NCBI GenBank assembly: GCA_038210135.1
Contig: JBBQWZ010000026.1
Location: 1-64,000, forward strand
Direction of reading: 5' to 3'
DNA from: JBBQWZ01 sp038210135
Lineage (GTDB): Bacteria > Acidobacteriota > Terriglobia > Bryobacterales > Bryobacteraceae
DNA: 64,000 nt
The position numbers and the translations under genes were made by a program. Shown piece by piece: positions 1 through 9,780 of the stretch (position 1 is its first letter; each line of letters starts with the position of its first letter). The notes under the pieces are model-generated. The model was not told the origin of the DNA, made no database searches, and saw only the letters and a program-made list of their open reading frames with translations.

Positions 1-560
1 TTGGAAATCGCTCCGCGATTCCCACATTCCCACAGCCCCGGATGCTCTTCCTTCCCGCAAAAACCAAACCAAGAAAGGAAACCTAGCGGCGGATCGCTTC
101 GCTCCCGCCTTCAGGCTCATTCTTCAATGAGAAAATGCTGACTACCCTTCAAGCGACCGAACGAATCCGCTTTGCTGGGAGAATCGCATAATTTGAACGG
201 GGTCTGACGCCTGGATTTTTGGGCTTCGGCTAGATGGCAGTGGGGGAGCTTGGTAGTCAGGAAAGGAACCCTGGCGGTATCGGATTCCCCTGGCGGGGCT
301 TGGGGTTCGATCGGTCGTCTTTAAGCAGGAGGGCCTCTGCAGGCTCCCCTGCCCCGGCCGCGATAACAGACGGCTCCAAGGTCCAACTTCGACCTATCTT
401 CGTGATTCGGCCGTTGGGCAAACGGATTTAGATTGTTTTTCTCACCGCCGGGCGGGTACGGACGCCTCTCGCGCTTGCGGGACGGCATTTGACCAGTACT
501 AGGTGTTTCGTAGTCCTATAAATACGGCTTTTACGGATTTTCGAGTGGCACGTGAAGGCG
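1..560. other. Intergenic region with no gene recognised
   Basis: I find no protein family, tRNA or rRNA signal here on either strand. The short open frames have no convincing ribosome binding site or family resemblance. The only structure I can argue for lies at the right-hand end (568-707) and is listed separately. A TATAAA at 517-522 and a TTGACC at 489-494 are present, but their 22-base spacing is too long for a standard sigma-70 promoter. Confidence 0.5.
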
Positions 561-567
561 TATCGTT

Positions 568-707
568 AAAAAGACAAGGCGTGGCCCCGATGGGGCCAAA
601 GAGCGGTCCTGCGATCCTCTCTACATCCGGGATCGGGCCAAATGTTCCGGATTTGCTTGTCTTTATTGGAGGGGCGGATCTCTTTCGAGACTCCGCCCCT
701 CATTTTT
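568..707 (+). ncRNA. Candidate structured small RNA ending in an intrinsic terminator
   Basis: The sequence shows nested complementarity. AAAGACAAG (570-578) pairs with CTTGTCTTT (656-664) and closes a domain. Inside, TGGCCCC/GGGGCCA (582-598) forms a 7-bp hairpin with a 3-base loop, CGATCC (612-617) pairs with GGATCG (630-635), and ATCCGG (625-630) can instead pair with CCGGAT (647-652), so the last two helices share bases and compete. A 10-bp hairpin with a T tract (669-707) follows. The T tract is on the plus strand while the neighbouring gene is on the minus strand, so this would be a stand-alone plus-strand RNA and not a leader. No clear promoter is visible; TGGCAC at 546-551 with GC at 558-559 resembles a sigma-54 site but is one base short. 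The RNA is inferred from base pairing only. Confidence 0.33.
669..707 (+). terminator. Rho-independent terminator (plus strand)
   Basis: GAGGGGCGGA (669-678) and TCCGCCCCTC (692-701) form a perfect 10-bp stem. The loop contains a further TCTC/GAGA pairing. ATTTTT follows directly on the plus strand. On the minus strand the hairpin lies just behind the stop of the 710-3676 gene but is followed by CAATAAAG with no U tract, so it suits plus-strand transcripts better and may serve both. Confidence 0.6.
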
Positions 708-709
708 CT

Positions 710-3676
710 TTACTCGACAGCTTTGACGGCGATGCTGACTCCGCCTTGGGTGATGGGCGAGGTATAGGGGGATGCGCCGGCGGTGATCACGACGGCCACA
801 ACCGGACCCGGGCTGTAGCCTGGACTGCCCGGGTAGATCAGCTTTGGAACAATCACCTTGATCGCGAACTGTTTCGCGGGCAGGCCGGGCACATCGATGA
901 GGTTCGCGTCGACGCCGCTCGAATAGAGCGATCCGATGTAGACATTCAGCGGGGTGGCGGTCACCACACTCTGGTCCACGTGTTGAAGATGGCCCAGCCC
1001 ATTGGCGACGATCGAAACGATGGAGCCTTCCGCGGCTGGATTGTCGGAGGAATTCAGGGTGCCGTCCTGATTGAAAATCAGACCCTGGCCGATCCCGGTT
1101 CTGTTGGTTGTGTAGATGGCGGGCGAAATCGCCGTGATGGGCATGGTGATCGCGTTCGAGAGCTGGCCGGCCACTTCGACTTCAACCCGCACTTCGATGC
1201 GGCCATCCTGAGTCGGAAGCGTCATAAGTGCGCGCGCCAAAATCTGGCTGTCCTGCCAGTCGAGAATCTCAACCGCGTTTCCATCGAGCAAAACGCGTCC
1301 CGGCGTCGCGCCGAATCGGGCGCCGCGAATCGCCAGAATCTCCTCGGGCGCGATGGCTTCGCCGAGTAGGCTGGCGGAATTGAGGACGGCATCCAGCCGG
1401 GGTCCGGATGCGCCAATTGGCGACAGCGCCGCGACGAACACATCGGTGTCACCGACCGTGGTATTCAGACCGTTCACGACTGCCAAAGATTGCGTGTGGC
1501 CCACAATCACCGGATTGTCGGCAAGGTCGGCGGCGATGCCAGTGACGAGGAATGGCCGGCTGTCTCCGGCGAAAGTGGAAAACAGAATCTGCGTTGCGTC
1601 GGAGCTGACTTTGGTCGCAAAGCTGGTGCTCTTGTTGTAGAGGCCCTGCGTTGGCGCGCGGGTGGGAAAGGCGAATGACGCGGTGGTGCCACCGACGAGG
1701 GCGTTGCCTTTGGAATCGGAGGCAATGGCGGTGCCGCTGTCGCTTGCTTCGCCGCTCAAGCGGGTGGCTGCGAGCACAGTGGTGAGGTCGGCGGCGACCC
1801 GCATCATAAATGCGTCGCTCGAATCGCCGCCTAGGAAATCACCAGCCAGGGGATTGTAGGCGCGCGGTGCAATCGCCTGGAAGGCTCCGGACGTCGCCTG
1901 AAACGACTGATATCGCAGAGTGGATCCGGTCAGAAGCAGGTCGCCCACCGGAGTAAGGGATGCCGCCGAAAGCAACGCTTGAAACGCAGGGAGCGCTTGG
2001 GGCGTGACGTCCTTGCCGTTTGAGTCCAACTTGGCGACGGCGAATTGCGTCAGCAGGTAGGCCTCGTTTTTTTGATTCACGGCGATGCCATTCGCAAATC
2101 CCTGGCCGACGCCGGTGGCATAGACAATTGTCGAGCCATCGGCCGAGAGCTTGAGGACGGTGGGAACGCCGGTAATGATCGGCGGCAGGTGGCCGATCTC
2201 GGCTTCGGCGCGATCGGCGGAGCCGAATAGAATCGAGCGCGAGGTTTCGGTGGTGATGGCGATATAGGCGGCTCCGCTCGAGTCGATCGCGATGCCCGAA
2301 CTGGGACGTTGGTACGTTCCGGGTGCCTCGCCGGGCACGGTTTCAAAGACACGCGAGTACAGGAGCCGGCTCCCGTCAGCCGAGATCTTGACTACGTACG
2401 GAGCAAAGGAAGTTTGCGTCGGGGTCGACTTGGCGCGTCCGGGGAAGTCCAGGGAACTCGTATTGCCGGCCAGGTACACTCCGCTGGCGTCGGCGGCAAT
2501 GCCTACGGGAGAATCGATTCCGCTACCTCCGAGAAGAGTGGCCCACAGGATCTTACCAGTGGGATCGAGCTTTGCGACGAAGGCGTCAGAGAAGGTCGAA
2601 TTCGAAGAGTATAAACGAGACGGCTGCGAGGGATCGGGGTTGGGAGCGAGCAGGAGCGGTAGGTTTCCGCCGGCCAGGGGAACTCCGACCGGATTGGTGA
2701 AGCCGTCGGTGCTGCGATAGACGCCCGGCGCGCCGGACACGTACACGATGGCCGCATTCGGATCGACGGCGACGGCGGTCGGAGCGAAGAAGAACTTCTT
2801 TACGAGGGTCCAGGTGGCGGCGTCATTCGTCGTTTTCCAGAGGCCGGAGGGTAGCGAGACGTACACGGTGCCGGGGTGGGAGCCGTCTGTAGCGATCGGG
2901 TACAGGCCGGCATACTCGGTTTCATTCGGAAGAGGCGTGCTGATCCAGGTGACGCCTCCGTCTGCGGATTTCAACAGGTTCGTGAGGTTGAGGCCAAAGA
3001 CGACGTCCTTGCGGCCGGGGTCGAAGAGGATGGTGTTCAGAGGCTGGGTCAACATCTGCCAGCTGGCTCCGCTGTCGTTCGAGCGCCAGGCGTTTTGGGT
3101 GGTGCTCAGAATAAGCGAGCCGGGGTGGAACGGATCCGCCATCAGGTGGGCAGCAAATTGGGTTCGGGGAATCGGGCCGGGTCCGGCGTTGATCCAAGTC
3201 GCGCCGCCATCGGTGCTGACCAGGCTACCCATGTTCCGTCCGAATGCGTACGCCGCTTTCGAATCGACGGCAAATAGGATGGGGTAGTCGTTATTCGTGA
3301 AATGCAGGTTGAGGGCTTGCCAGTGGTCGCCGCCGTCGGTGGTCTTGAAGGTATCGAGGCCGAAGACCGCATACAGGGTTCCGGGGTGGAGGGGATCGGC
3401 GGCCAGGGCGGTCAGCGCGCGGCCGGTGGGTGGGTAGACGATGGCGCTCGCGCCGCCGTCCACTCTATACAAAGTAGAGTCGAGCCGCTTGGTGAAGAGG
3501 GTGGTGGCGGGAAAGTCGAAGGAGTTGGTGGTGCCGCCGACGTAGTAGTTGCCGGCCGGATCGCGAGCGATTCCAGCGGCGGACTCGTTGTCGCTGCCGC
3601 CAATTTTGGTGACGAACCTGATCTGGGCGGGCAGGTTGGCGGCGACGAGGAGGCCAATGAGAACGAGGGCGTACAT
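710..3676 (-). CDS. Secreted SBBP/BNR beta-propeller protein with C-terminal TIGR03437 domain
   Basis: A 988-residue protein with a signal peptide (hydrophobic stretch about residues 3-17, ending ANLPAQ). The first section has an SBBP-type repeat (GIARDPAGNYYVGGTT). It is followed by several BNR/sortilin-like units of the form DP.HPGTLY...TTDGG..W between about residues 90 and 340. SBBP repeats then continue to about 770. The last 210 residues, starting at DAVLNSASLLGEAIAPEEI, fit the TIGR03437 domain, an acidobacterial C-terminal domain of unknown function. It is likely exported to the periplasm or cell surface; the ligand is unknown. It is divergent from the Oar-type receptor at 3823, so the roughly 150 bases between their starts may hold promoters for both. 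The ATG at 3676 has only a weak ribosome binding site. Confidence 0.85.
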   Translation of the reverse strand: MYALVLIGLLVAANLPAQIRFVTKIGGSDNESAAGIARDPAGNYYVGGTTNSFDFPATTLFTKRLDSTLYRVDGGASAIVYPPTGRALTALAADPLHPGTLYAVFGLDTFKTTDGGDHWQALNLHFTNNDYPILFAVDSKAAYAFGRNMGSLVSTDGGATWINAGPGPIPRTQFAAHLMADPFHPGSLILSTTQNAWRSNDSGASWQMLTQPLNTILFDPGRKDVVFGLNLTNLLKSADGGVTWISTPLPNETEYAGLYPIATDGSHPGTVYVSLPSGLWKTTNDAATWTLVKKFFFAPTAVAVDPNAAIVYVSGAPGVYRSTDGFTNPVGVPLAGGNLPLLLAPNPDPSQPSRLYSSNSTFSDAFVAKLDPTGKILWATLLGGSGIDSPVGIAADASGVYLAGNTSSLDFPGRAKSTPTQTSFAPYVVKISADGSRLLYSRVFETVPGEAPGTYQRPSSGIAIDSSGAAYIAITTETSRSILFGSADRAEAEIGHLPPIITGVPTVLKLSADGSTIVYATGVGQGFANGIAVNQKNEAYLLTQFAVAKLDSNGKDVTPQALPAFQALLSAASLTPVGDLLLTGSTLRYQSFQATSGAFQAIAPRAYNPLAGDFLGGDSSDAFMMRVAADLTTVLAATRLSGEASDSGTAIASDSKGNALVGGTTASFAFPTRAPTQGLYNKSTSFATKVSSDATQILFSTFAGDSRPFLVTGIAADLADNPVIVGHTQSLAVVNGLNTTVGDTDVFVAALSPIGASGPRLDAVLNSASLLGEAIAPEEILAIRGARFGATPGRVLLDGNAVEILDWQDSQILARALMTLPTQDGRIEVRVEVEVAGQLSNAITMPITAISPAIYTTNRTGIGQGLIFNQDGTLNSSDNPAAEGSIVSIVANGLGHLQHVDQSVVTATPLNVYIGSLYSSGVDANLIDVPGLPAKQFAIKVIVPKLIYPGSPGYSPGPVVAVVITAGASPYTSPITQGGVSIAVKAVE

Positions 3677-3822
3677 CTTGGCTTCAGTGTAAGCCTATTG
3701 ATGTGTGAATTCGAATCGGACAGACCACATACTGGCGGCACCCCGATTACAGCAGGTTGACACCATACCGAGGGCAGAATAAACTCGTGAAGCTCAATTT
3801 TCACTTTGCTGGGAGGCTGTGG

Positions 3823-6800
3823 ATGCGAATCGCCCTGTCCGCGATGTTCTATGCGCTGTTTGGCGTGGCGTTGGCTTTGGGTCAGAACGCTTCGGTGTCC
3901 GGAACCGTTGCCGATCCGTCTGGCGCGCACGTGACTGGCGCGACGATGAAAGCGGTCAACGCGGAAACTGGCGCCGTCTCGATAGCGACAACGAACGCCG
4001 CGGGAGTCTACGGCATTCCGGCGCTACCTCCGGGGACCTACAGTTTCACAGCCGAGCATCCAGGTTTTCGCAAGGCTCTCGCCGCGAAAGTGATTCTGGA
4101 AATTGGTTCTCAGGCGACGGTGAACTTTAGCCTGGAACTGGGCCAGACCACCGAGTCGGTAGAAGTGCAGGGCCTGGCCACGGAAGTGAACGCCACCAGT
4201 GCGACGATCGGCGATGTAGTCAACGGGAAAAAGCTTCAGGATCTGCCGCTGACAGGCCGGAGCGCGTATGGTCTGCTGACGACCCAGCCTGGCGTCATCA
4301 GCGGCACCAACTTCGTGATCAACGGCAATCAGGGGAACGCCGTGAACTTCACGATGGACGGCATCAACGCGCAGAACAACCTGCTGACCGGTTCGTTCTA
4401 TCTCTACACCAACGTGGTCAGCGTGGATCGTGCGGAAGAATTCCGCGTGGTCACTTCACCGGCGGACGCGGAATTCGGCCGCGGCGCGGGACAAGTGCAG
4501 ATGGTCACGCGCAGCGGATCGAACGCCTTTCACGGCAGCGCATTCTATGAACACCGCAACACCGCGTTGAACGGCAATAACTTCTTCAACAACTCGCAAG
4601 GCCTCGATCCGGTTACCGGCAAGCTGTTGATTGGCAGGCCCATCCTGATTCAAAACAACTACGGGATCCGCCTGGGCGGATACATCAGGAAGAACCGGAC
4701 GTTCTTCAACGGCATTTGGGATCCATACAAGCAGCGCCAGAGTCCGACGTTCACGGCGACGGTGCCGACGGCCGCGGCGCGCGCCGGCAACTTCCGGTAT
4801 GTGTCCGGGCTGCAGAACCAGAACGCCTCGGGCGGCGCTCCGACGGTGGACGCATCCGGCAATCCTCTTAATCCCGGCGCCGTCCAGACGGTGAGCCTTT
4901 TCGGACGCGACCCCAACCGGCTGGTTGCCGACCCATCGGGCGCGGTCGCGCACAATCTGGCGCTGATTCCGCTGCCGAACAACTTCCGCGTTGGCGATGG
5001 ACTGAATACGGCGGGCTTCACATGGAATCGGCCGGTGCCGGTCAACTTCGAGCTGTATGAAGGCCGCATCGATCACCTGTTCAACGACAAGCACCGCATC
5101 GCGCTGGTGCTGAATCAGCAGTCTTTTCACAGCATCAACGTAGCGGCTCCGCCGCCTTACCCAGGTGTGCCGTGGCAGGTGAACCCGACGGAAACGACGC
5201 AGTACAGCGCGACCCTCACCAGTGTTCTGCGGCCGAACCTGATCAACGAGGCCAAATTTGGAGCCTTCCGTCCGCGCACGCTGGTGAACACGCCTTTCGA
5301 CGTCAACTCGGTTGGCCCGTACGACAATAAGGGGCTTCTGAATACTTCGAGCGGCGTGCCGTACGTCCTCTTGTTCGGCTCGCTCACCAGCCCGGTAGGT
5401 GGACAGCCCAGCAATTACATCGCGCCGGTCTACCAGTACGGCGACGCGGTGACCTGGATCAAGGGCCGACACACATTCAAAGGCGGAGTGGAAGTGCGGC
5501 TGATTTCGGATTCCGGGTATGACGCCGACAACGTGGTCCCCAGAGTTCAGTTGGGGGCCAGCGGCATTCAGCCGGTTTCCGGAATCAGCACCATTCCGGG
5601 GATTGGCTCGAATCTTGGGCTGGCGCAGGGCTTGCTTTTCGATCTCAGCGGCACCGTGACGGCTGCGTTGATGGTGAACAATTCGCCCGGTGGCGCCAAT
5701 CCGAAGTTCCTGCCGGGCGAAACCCGCTATCGCGAGTGGCACGCGAACGAGTACAGCGGGTACTTCAAAGACGATTTCAAGATCACGAAGTCGCTGACCT
5801 TGAACCTGGGCATTCGCTACGAACTGTACGCCCATCACTTCGAGGGACAAGGCAAGGGGCTTGCTCCGGTGGGCGGCGGGGGCGCGGTGTTTGGCATTTC
5901 CGGCAATACGTTCGCGACCGGTGAGTTTCGTCCGGGGACCCTTTCAGGGGCGATCACCACGATTCAGAACATTGGCCCTGGCACGTCCCATCCGGATGTG
6001 AATCTTTACGAGACGGATCGCAATAACTTTGCGCCGGCGGTGGGATTTGCCTGGTCGGTGCCGGGCGGCCGTTTCAAGTGGCTGAACGGAGGCTCGGACC
6101 GGACCGTCATCCGCGCGGGATACGGAATTGGGTACGAGCGACTGCCGATTTACATGACTCACGTCCATGCCGGATTTGAGCCGGGCCTCGCGGAGACCGA
6201 CACGTCGTTCACCGCGACCAACATTCGCACGCTGACACTCCCGGTTCCGCCCGTGGGTGTTCCGCTCTCCACCATTCCGATTTCCGGGGTCGGGTCCCAC
6301 TCACAAACGCTGTATGCGTTTGCGCAAGACATTCGCACGCCTTACACACAGAACTACAATTTTTCGCTGCAGCGCACGCTGGGTCATGGATACTCGTTGA
6401 ACATGGCGTTTGTCGGTAGCAAGGGCACCAAGCTGCCGCGCTCGGTCAACACCAACGAAGCCAACATCTACGAGAACGGGATCCTGGCGGGATTCAAGGC
6501 AGTTCAGGCCGGGGGCTCTTCGCCGCTTCTGGATCAAATCTTTGGAAGCTATCCGGCCGTGATTGCGGCGGGCGGTACGTCGAATTACCTGCGTGGGTCG
6601 GCCCCCACGAATGGCTACTTCGCCAACAACAACCCGGGCGGACTGGCATCCTTCATCAATACAACCAACGCGCTGACTGGCGTCGTCGGCGGATTGGTGG
6701 GCCGCGCCGGGCTGCCGGCTAATTTCGTGGTCGCCAATCCGCAGTTCGGGCCCACGTACCTGGCAAGCAACTTTGGTAATTCGACCTACAATTCGCTCCA

Positions 6801-7605
6801 GATCAGCCTGAACAAGCGGTTTTCGAATGGCTTTACGGTGCAGAGCAGCTATGTGTGGAGTAAGGCTCTCGGCGAAGAGGAAGGCGACAGCAGCACCTAT
6901 CAAGCGAGCTACCGCACCTTGCGCAACATGGCCGAGGATAAGCATCTGCTGAGCTTCCATCGCCTCTCCGTGTTCAAAGCGAACGGGATTTACGAACTCC
7001 CATTTGGTAAAGGCAAGACGTTCGGCAGGAACGTGAACGGCTTCTTCGATCGCCTGATCGGCGGTTGGCAGATTGGCGGGATCTACAGCCTGTATTCGGG
7101 CGCGCCCATCACGTTCTCGGGACAAAACACCATAAACGATTTCTCCCTCGGCGGCTCGACGTCATTCACGCCCGTGCAGGTGGGCCCCACTCCGGTGACT
7201 GGCGTTACGAGACTCGGTAGCTCGGTTACATACTTCCCGGGGGCCACGACGATCATCGATCCGACCATACCGAGGATTCCGGGTGGAATCGCTACCGGTC
7301 TTCGCGCCGTTACCGATTCGAGCGGCAATCTCCTGATGGTGAACGCGGCCGCCGGCCAACTCGGCAATACCGGGCTCACCACGGCGACCGGTCCCGGAAT
7401 CAACGTCTTGAACGCGAACCTGATCAAGAAGATCAGAGTCACCGAGAGGGTGGGGTTCCAGGTGGGCGCGAGCGCCGACAATGTGACAAACACGGTGCAG
7501 TTCGGAAATCCCAATACAAGTATCAACAGCACGAACTTCGGCAAGATCACAGGTACCACGGTGGGTCCGCGTGTCATCGTGCTGCAGGGACGCATTAATT
7601 GGTAA
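3823..7605 (+). CDS. Oar-type TonB-dependent receptor with carboxypeptidase-regulatory domain
   Basis: About 1260 residues. The ATG at 3823 is preferred over the longer frame from 3757 because GGGAGG lies 6 bases upstream and the signal peptide (MRIALSAMFYALFGVALALG) then starts directly. Residues about 22-105 form a CarboxypepD_reg-like fold (SVSGTVADPSGAHVTGA). A plug-like region follows (LPLTGRSAYGLLTTQPGV, TMDGINAQNN), then a long beta-barrel with repeated aromatic/Asn-rich strands. The last residue is Trp (QGRINW), fitting outer-membrane barrel insertion. Acidobacteria of this type carry many such proteins; they are thought to take up polymers or complex organic matter, but the substrate cannot be read from sequence. 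No TonB/ExbBD genes are in the window. Confidence 0.88.
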   Translation: MRIALSAMFYALFGVALALGQNASVSGTVADPSGAHVTGATMKAVNAETGAVSIATTNAAGVYGIPALPPGTYSFTAEHPGFRKALAAKVILEIGSQATVNFSLELGQTTESVEVQGLATEVNATSATIGDVVNGKKLQDLPLTGRSAYGLLTTQPGVISGTNFVINGNQGNAVNFTMDGINAQNNLLTGSFYLYTNVVSVDRAEEFRVVTSPADAEFGRGAGQVQMVTRSGSNAFHGSAFYEHRNTALNGNNFFNNSQGLDPVTGKLLIGRPILIQNNYGIRLGGYIRKNRTFFNGIWDPYKQRQSPTFTATVPTAAARAGNFRYVSGLQNQNASGGAPTVDASGNPLNPGAVQTVSLFGRDPNRLVADPSGAVAHNLALIPLPNNFRVGDGLNTAGFTWNRPVPVNFELYEGRIDHLFNDKHRIALVLNQQSFHSINVAAPPPYPGVPWQVNPTETTQYSATLTSVLRPNLINEAKFGAFRPRTLVNTPFDVNSVGPYDNKGLLNTSSGVPYVLLFGSLTSPVGGQPSNYIAPVYQYGDAVTWIKGRHTFKGGVEVRLISDSGYDADNVVPRVQLGASGIQPVSGISTIPGIGSNLGLAQGLLFDLSGTVTAALMVNNSPGGANPKFLPGETRYREWHANEYSGYFKDDFKITKSLTLNLGIRYELYAHHFEGQGKGLAPVGGGGAVFGISGNTFATGEFRPGTLSGAITTIQNIGPGTSHPDVNLYETDRNNFAPAVGFAWSVPGGRFKWLNGGSDRTVIRAGYGIGYERLPIYMTHVHAGFEPGLAETDTSFTATNIRTLTLPVPPVGVPLSTIPISGVGSHSQTLYAFAQDIRTPYTQNYNFSLQRTLGHGYSLNMAFVGSKGTKLPRSVNTNEANIYENGILAGFKAVQAGGSSPLLDQIFGSYPAVIAAGGTSNYLRGSAPTNGYFANNNPGGLASFINTTNALTGVVGGLVGRAGLPANFVVANPQFGPTYLASNFGNSTYNSLQISLNKRFSNGFTVQSSYVWSKALGEEEGDSSTYQASYRTLRNMAEDKHLLSFHRLSVFKANGIYELPFGKGKTFGRNVNGFFDRLIGGWQIGGIYSLYSGAPITFSGQNTINDFSLGGSTSFTPVQVGPTPVTGVTRLGSSVTYFPGATTIIDPTIPRIPGGIATGLRAVTDSSGNLLMVNAAAGQLGNTGLTTATGPGINVLNANLIKKIRVTERVGFQVGASADNVTNTVQFGNPNTSINSTNFGKITGTTVGPRVIVLQGRINW

Positions 7606-7848
7606 ACAGGCTCATCGAACTTGCGCAATCGGTTTCGGATGCGCCGTCCGTCAGCCTTTGCGCACGACGCGGAGCGATCGGAATTGCCGCCGGGCGGCGT
7701 TACACTTGGTGATCTGACGAAACGACAGAGCGACGCGCAGCGCCGGTGAGCCGTACCGAAGATCTTCAGGTTTGGTGTCGACGATTGAGGTCGGCAGTTG
7801 CGCATGGCGTTGGGATTCGACGTTCATCGCCGGCTCCGCCGGCAGGAC

Positions 7849-7926
7849 ACCAGACTCGACCTTCGCTTTATCTCGCGGCGTATAAGATCGCGTCGGTACG
7901 ACGCCCACAGCGCAGTGCATGACCAT
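7849..7926 (-). pseudogene. IS21-family IstA transposase fragment
   Basis: Read on the minus strand, this stretch encodes HCAVGVVPTRSYTPRDKAKV followed by ESGVL. The phrase PRDKAKVE after HYG.xVVP is a hallmark of the IS21 IstA transposase, just behind the catalytic core. The match stops abruptly at PAEPAMNVES and nothing IstA-like continues on either side, so only about 26 codons remain. No IstB and no terminal repeats are visible. The rest of the gap 7606-7997 holds no gene I can support. Confidence 0.6.
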
Positions 7927-7997
7927 CTCCTAATAAGTCCGCTACGGTGTTCATAGAGGAAAAATCAAACCACCGGGAACAACACTGCGCCGGGCTT

Positions 7998-9692
7998 CTA
8001 CCGGTGCACGGCGATGTAGAGCGTTTGGGTGCTGGCGACGCCGCCGAGCACGAACCCGAGCGGAACCAGATCGTTGTCCGCCACCGCCGGCACGACCACG
8101 TTGAATTGATACAGCCCCACCGCGCCCGGAGCCAGGCCCGCATACTGCACTAACGCCGCCGTCTGCCCGAACAGAATCTGAAAGGTTAGCGCGAGCTGAT
8201 TGGATTGGGTCACCACCTGACCCGCGGAGAACGCGGGGTTGACCCCTCCGAATCCGACTCCGTACATGGTGATCGTGTCGCCCGGTCGCGCCTGCCTTGC
8301 GGGCACACCCGGAATCACACCCGGCGGCAGGATATAAGTTACGTTGTCGGGCAGCAGAGCCACGACGTATTGTTTGCCCCCGATCGAGAATGAAGGCGGT
8401 GCAAGCATTCCAGGGTCGGTGGCTTTGAGCGTCACGTTGATGGGCGCGCTCGTGAGTCCACCGTTGGTCACGGTGAGTGGCACTGGACCGCCGGTAGCGA
8501 CGTTCGATGGAACCTGTGCGCTGACTTGAGCGGGGTTGGACTGAATGTAATAGACCGCGGCTTTCTGGCCGCCGATCGTAACCTGCACCCCGTCGAGCGA
8601 CGTAGGTGCCGTGTTGCCGATGAAATCCGCGGCAGTCCAGGTGCGTGTCGTGTTGGACAGGTTCGATCCGTAGATCTCGATCCATGATCCGGGTGCGGCG
8701 TCGGTAAATGCTCCGTAAGCTCCGGCGGTGATCGCGTGATCGATCAGAGGCGGAGTGCCCGTGCTGGCTGACGTCCAGGTCCAGGTGTCGGTCAATCGGA
8801 CTCCGAAGCGGTTTCTCCCTCCAAACAAAACAATCTGGGTATGCGCGGTGTCATACGCCAAGGCAAGTGATGACCGTTCTGACGGACTACTCGTGGGCAA
8901 TTGAAGAGTCCAGCGAGCGCCGTCCCAAGCCCAGGTGTCATTCGGTTGCGCGGCGCCGCCGAAAAGGATGAGTTGGCCCCGGCTTGCGTCAAATGCCATC
9001 GCCGCGCCGACACGCGTCGACGGGCTGATGGAACTGGATCGTTGCGCCCACGTAGTTCCATCCCAGACCCACATCGCGTCGCTACTGGTGGCGAACACCC
9101 CACCGAACAGAACGACTTGCGCGCGGGCCGAATCATAGGCCATTGCGAAATTATCGCGCGGCGAGGGCCGGACGGGCGGAAATTTCTGAGTCCAATTGGT
9201 GCCGTCCCAAACCCAAGTCACATCCGTCGTACCCAAGCCCTCGGCGAATCCTCCAAACAGCATGATCTGGCTGCGCGCGGCATCGTATGCCATCCCGTGA
9301 CCGGTGCGGGGCGAGGGGCTGGATTGCGGAAACTTCGGGCTCCAGTTGATACCGTCCCAGACCCACGTGTCGTTGAGTAGCCCTAAATCGTCAGTCCCGC
9401 CAAACAGGATGATCTGGCTGCGCGCCGCGTCGTAAGCCATTGCGTAGCCGCCCCTGGCGGGCGGCGTCGTCTGTGGGAACTTCTGGGTCCAGTTGGAACC
9501 ATCCCACAACCAGATGTCGTTCGCGCCGGTATACAGAACCATTTGGCTGCGGGCCGAATCGTAAGCGAGGAGCCCAGGAGCCTGCGGGAATCGCTGCGGT
9601 ATTTGCAGTTTCCAATTGCCTGAGGTCTGCGCGCTGGCCTCCATGGTCATTAGCGCGACCAACAAAGCTAAATTAACCAAGCTATTCCACAT
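7998..9692 (-). CDS. Secreted Kelch-repeat protein with C-terminal TIGR03437 domain
   Basis: 564 residues with a signal peptide (MWNSLVNLALLVALMTMEASAQ). At least six Kelch-like blades follow, each of the form AYDSARSQ..LFGG...NDTWVWDG..W, between about residues 35 and 320; they should close into one beta-propeller. The C-terminal 240 residues (from DHAITAGAYGAFTDAAPGSW) fit TIGR03437, including the typical VQVTIGG.KAAVYYI and QVSAQVP phrases. It shares this tail with the protein at 710-3676, so the two may be handled by the same export or anchoring route (inference). The ligand is unknown. A decayed copy of the extreme C-terminus may lie upstream at 9781-9900. Confidence 0.85.
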   Translation of the reverse strand: MWNSLVNLALLVALMTMEASAQTSGNWKLQIPQRFPQAPGLLAYDSARSQMVLYTGANDIWLWDGSNWTQKFPQTTPPARGGYAMAYDAARSQIILFGGTDDLGLLNDTWVWDGINWSPKFPQSSPSPRTGHGMAYDAARSQIMLFGGFAEGLGTTDVTWVWDGTNWTQKFPPVRPSPRDNFAMAYDSARAQVVLFGGVFATSSDAMWVWDGTTWAQRSSSISPSTRVGAAMAFDASRGQLILFGGAAQPNDTWAWDGARWTLQLPTSSPSERSSLALAYDTAHTQIVLFGGRNRFGVRLTDTWTWTSASTGTPPLIDHAITAGAYGAFTDAAPGSWIEIYGSNLSNTTRTWTAADFIGNTAPTSLDGVQVTIGGQKAAVYYIQSNPAQVSAQVPSNVATGGPVPLTVTNGGLTSAPINVTLKATDPGMLAPPSFSIGGKQYVVALLPDNVTYILPPGVIPGVPARQARPGDTITMYGVGFGGVNPAFSAGQVVTQSNQLALTFQILFGQTAALVQYAGLAPGAVGLYQFNVVVPAVADNDLVPLGFVLGGVASTQTLYIAVHR

Positions 9693-9780
9693 CGACCAAG
9701 CCTCCGAGAACTAACGAAATGGTATCGAACACGCAGGGCCTCGTCAACGCTTCGGCGCTTCGTGCCCGAGCGAGTCGCAG

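Noticed and set aside
4456..5850. 464-codon minus-strand frame inside the first Oar-type receptor
   Set aside because: Arg/Val-rich shadow of a certain gene with no family match.
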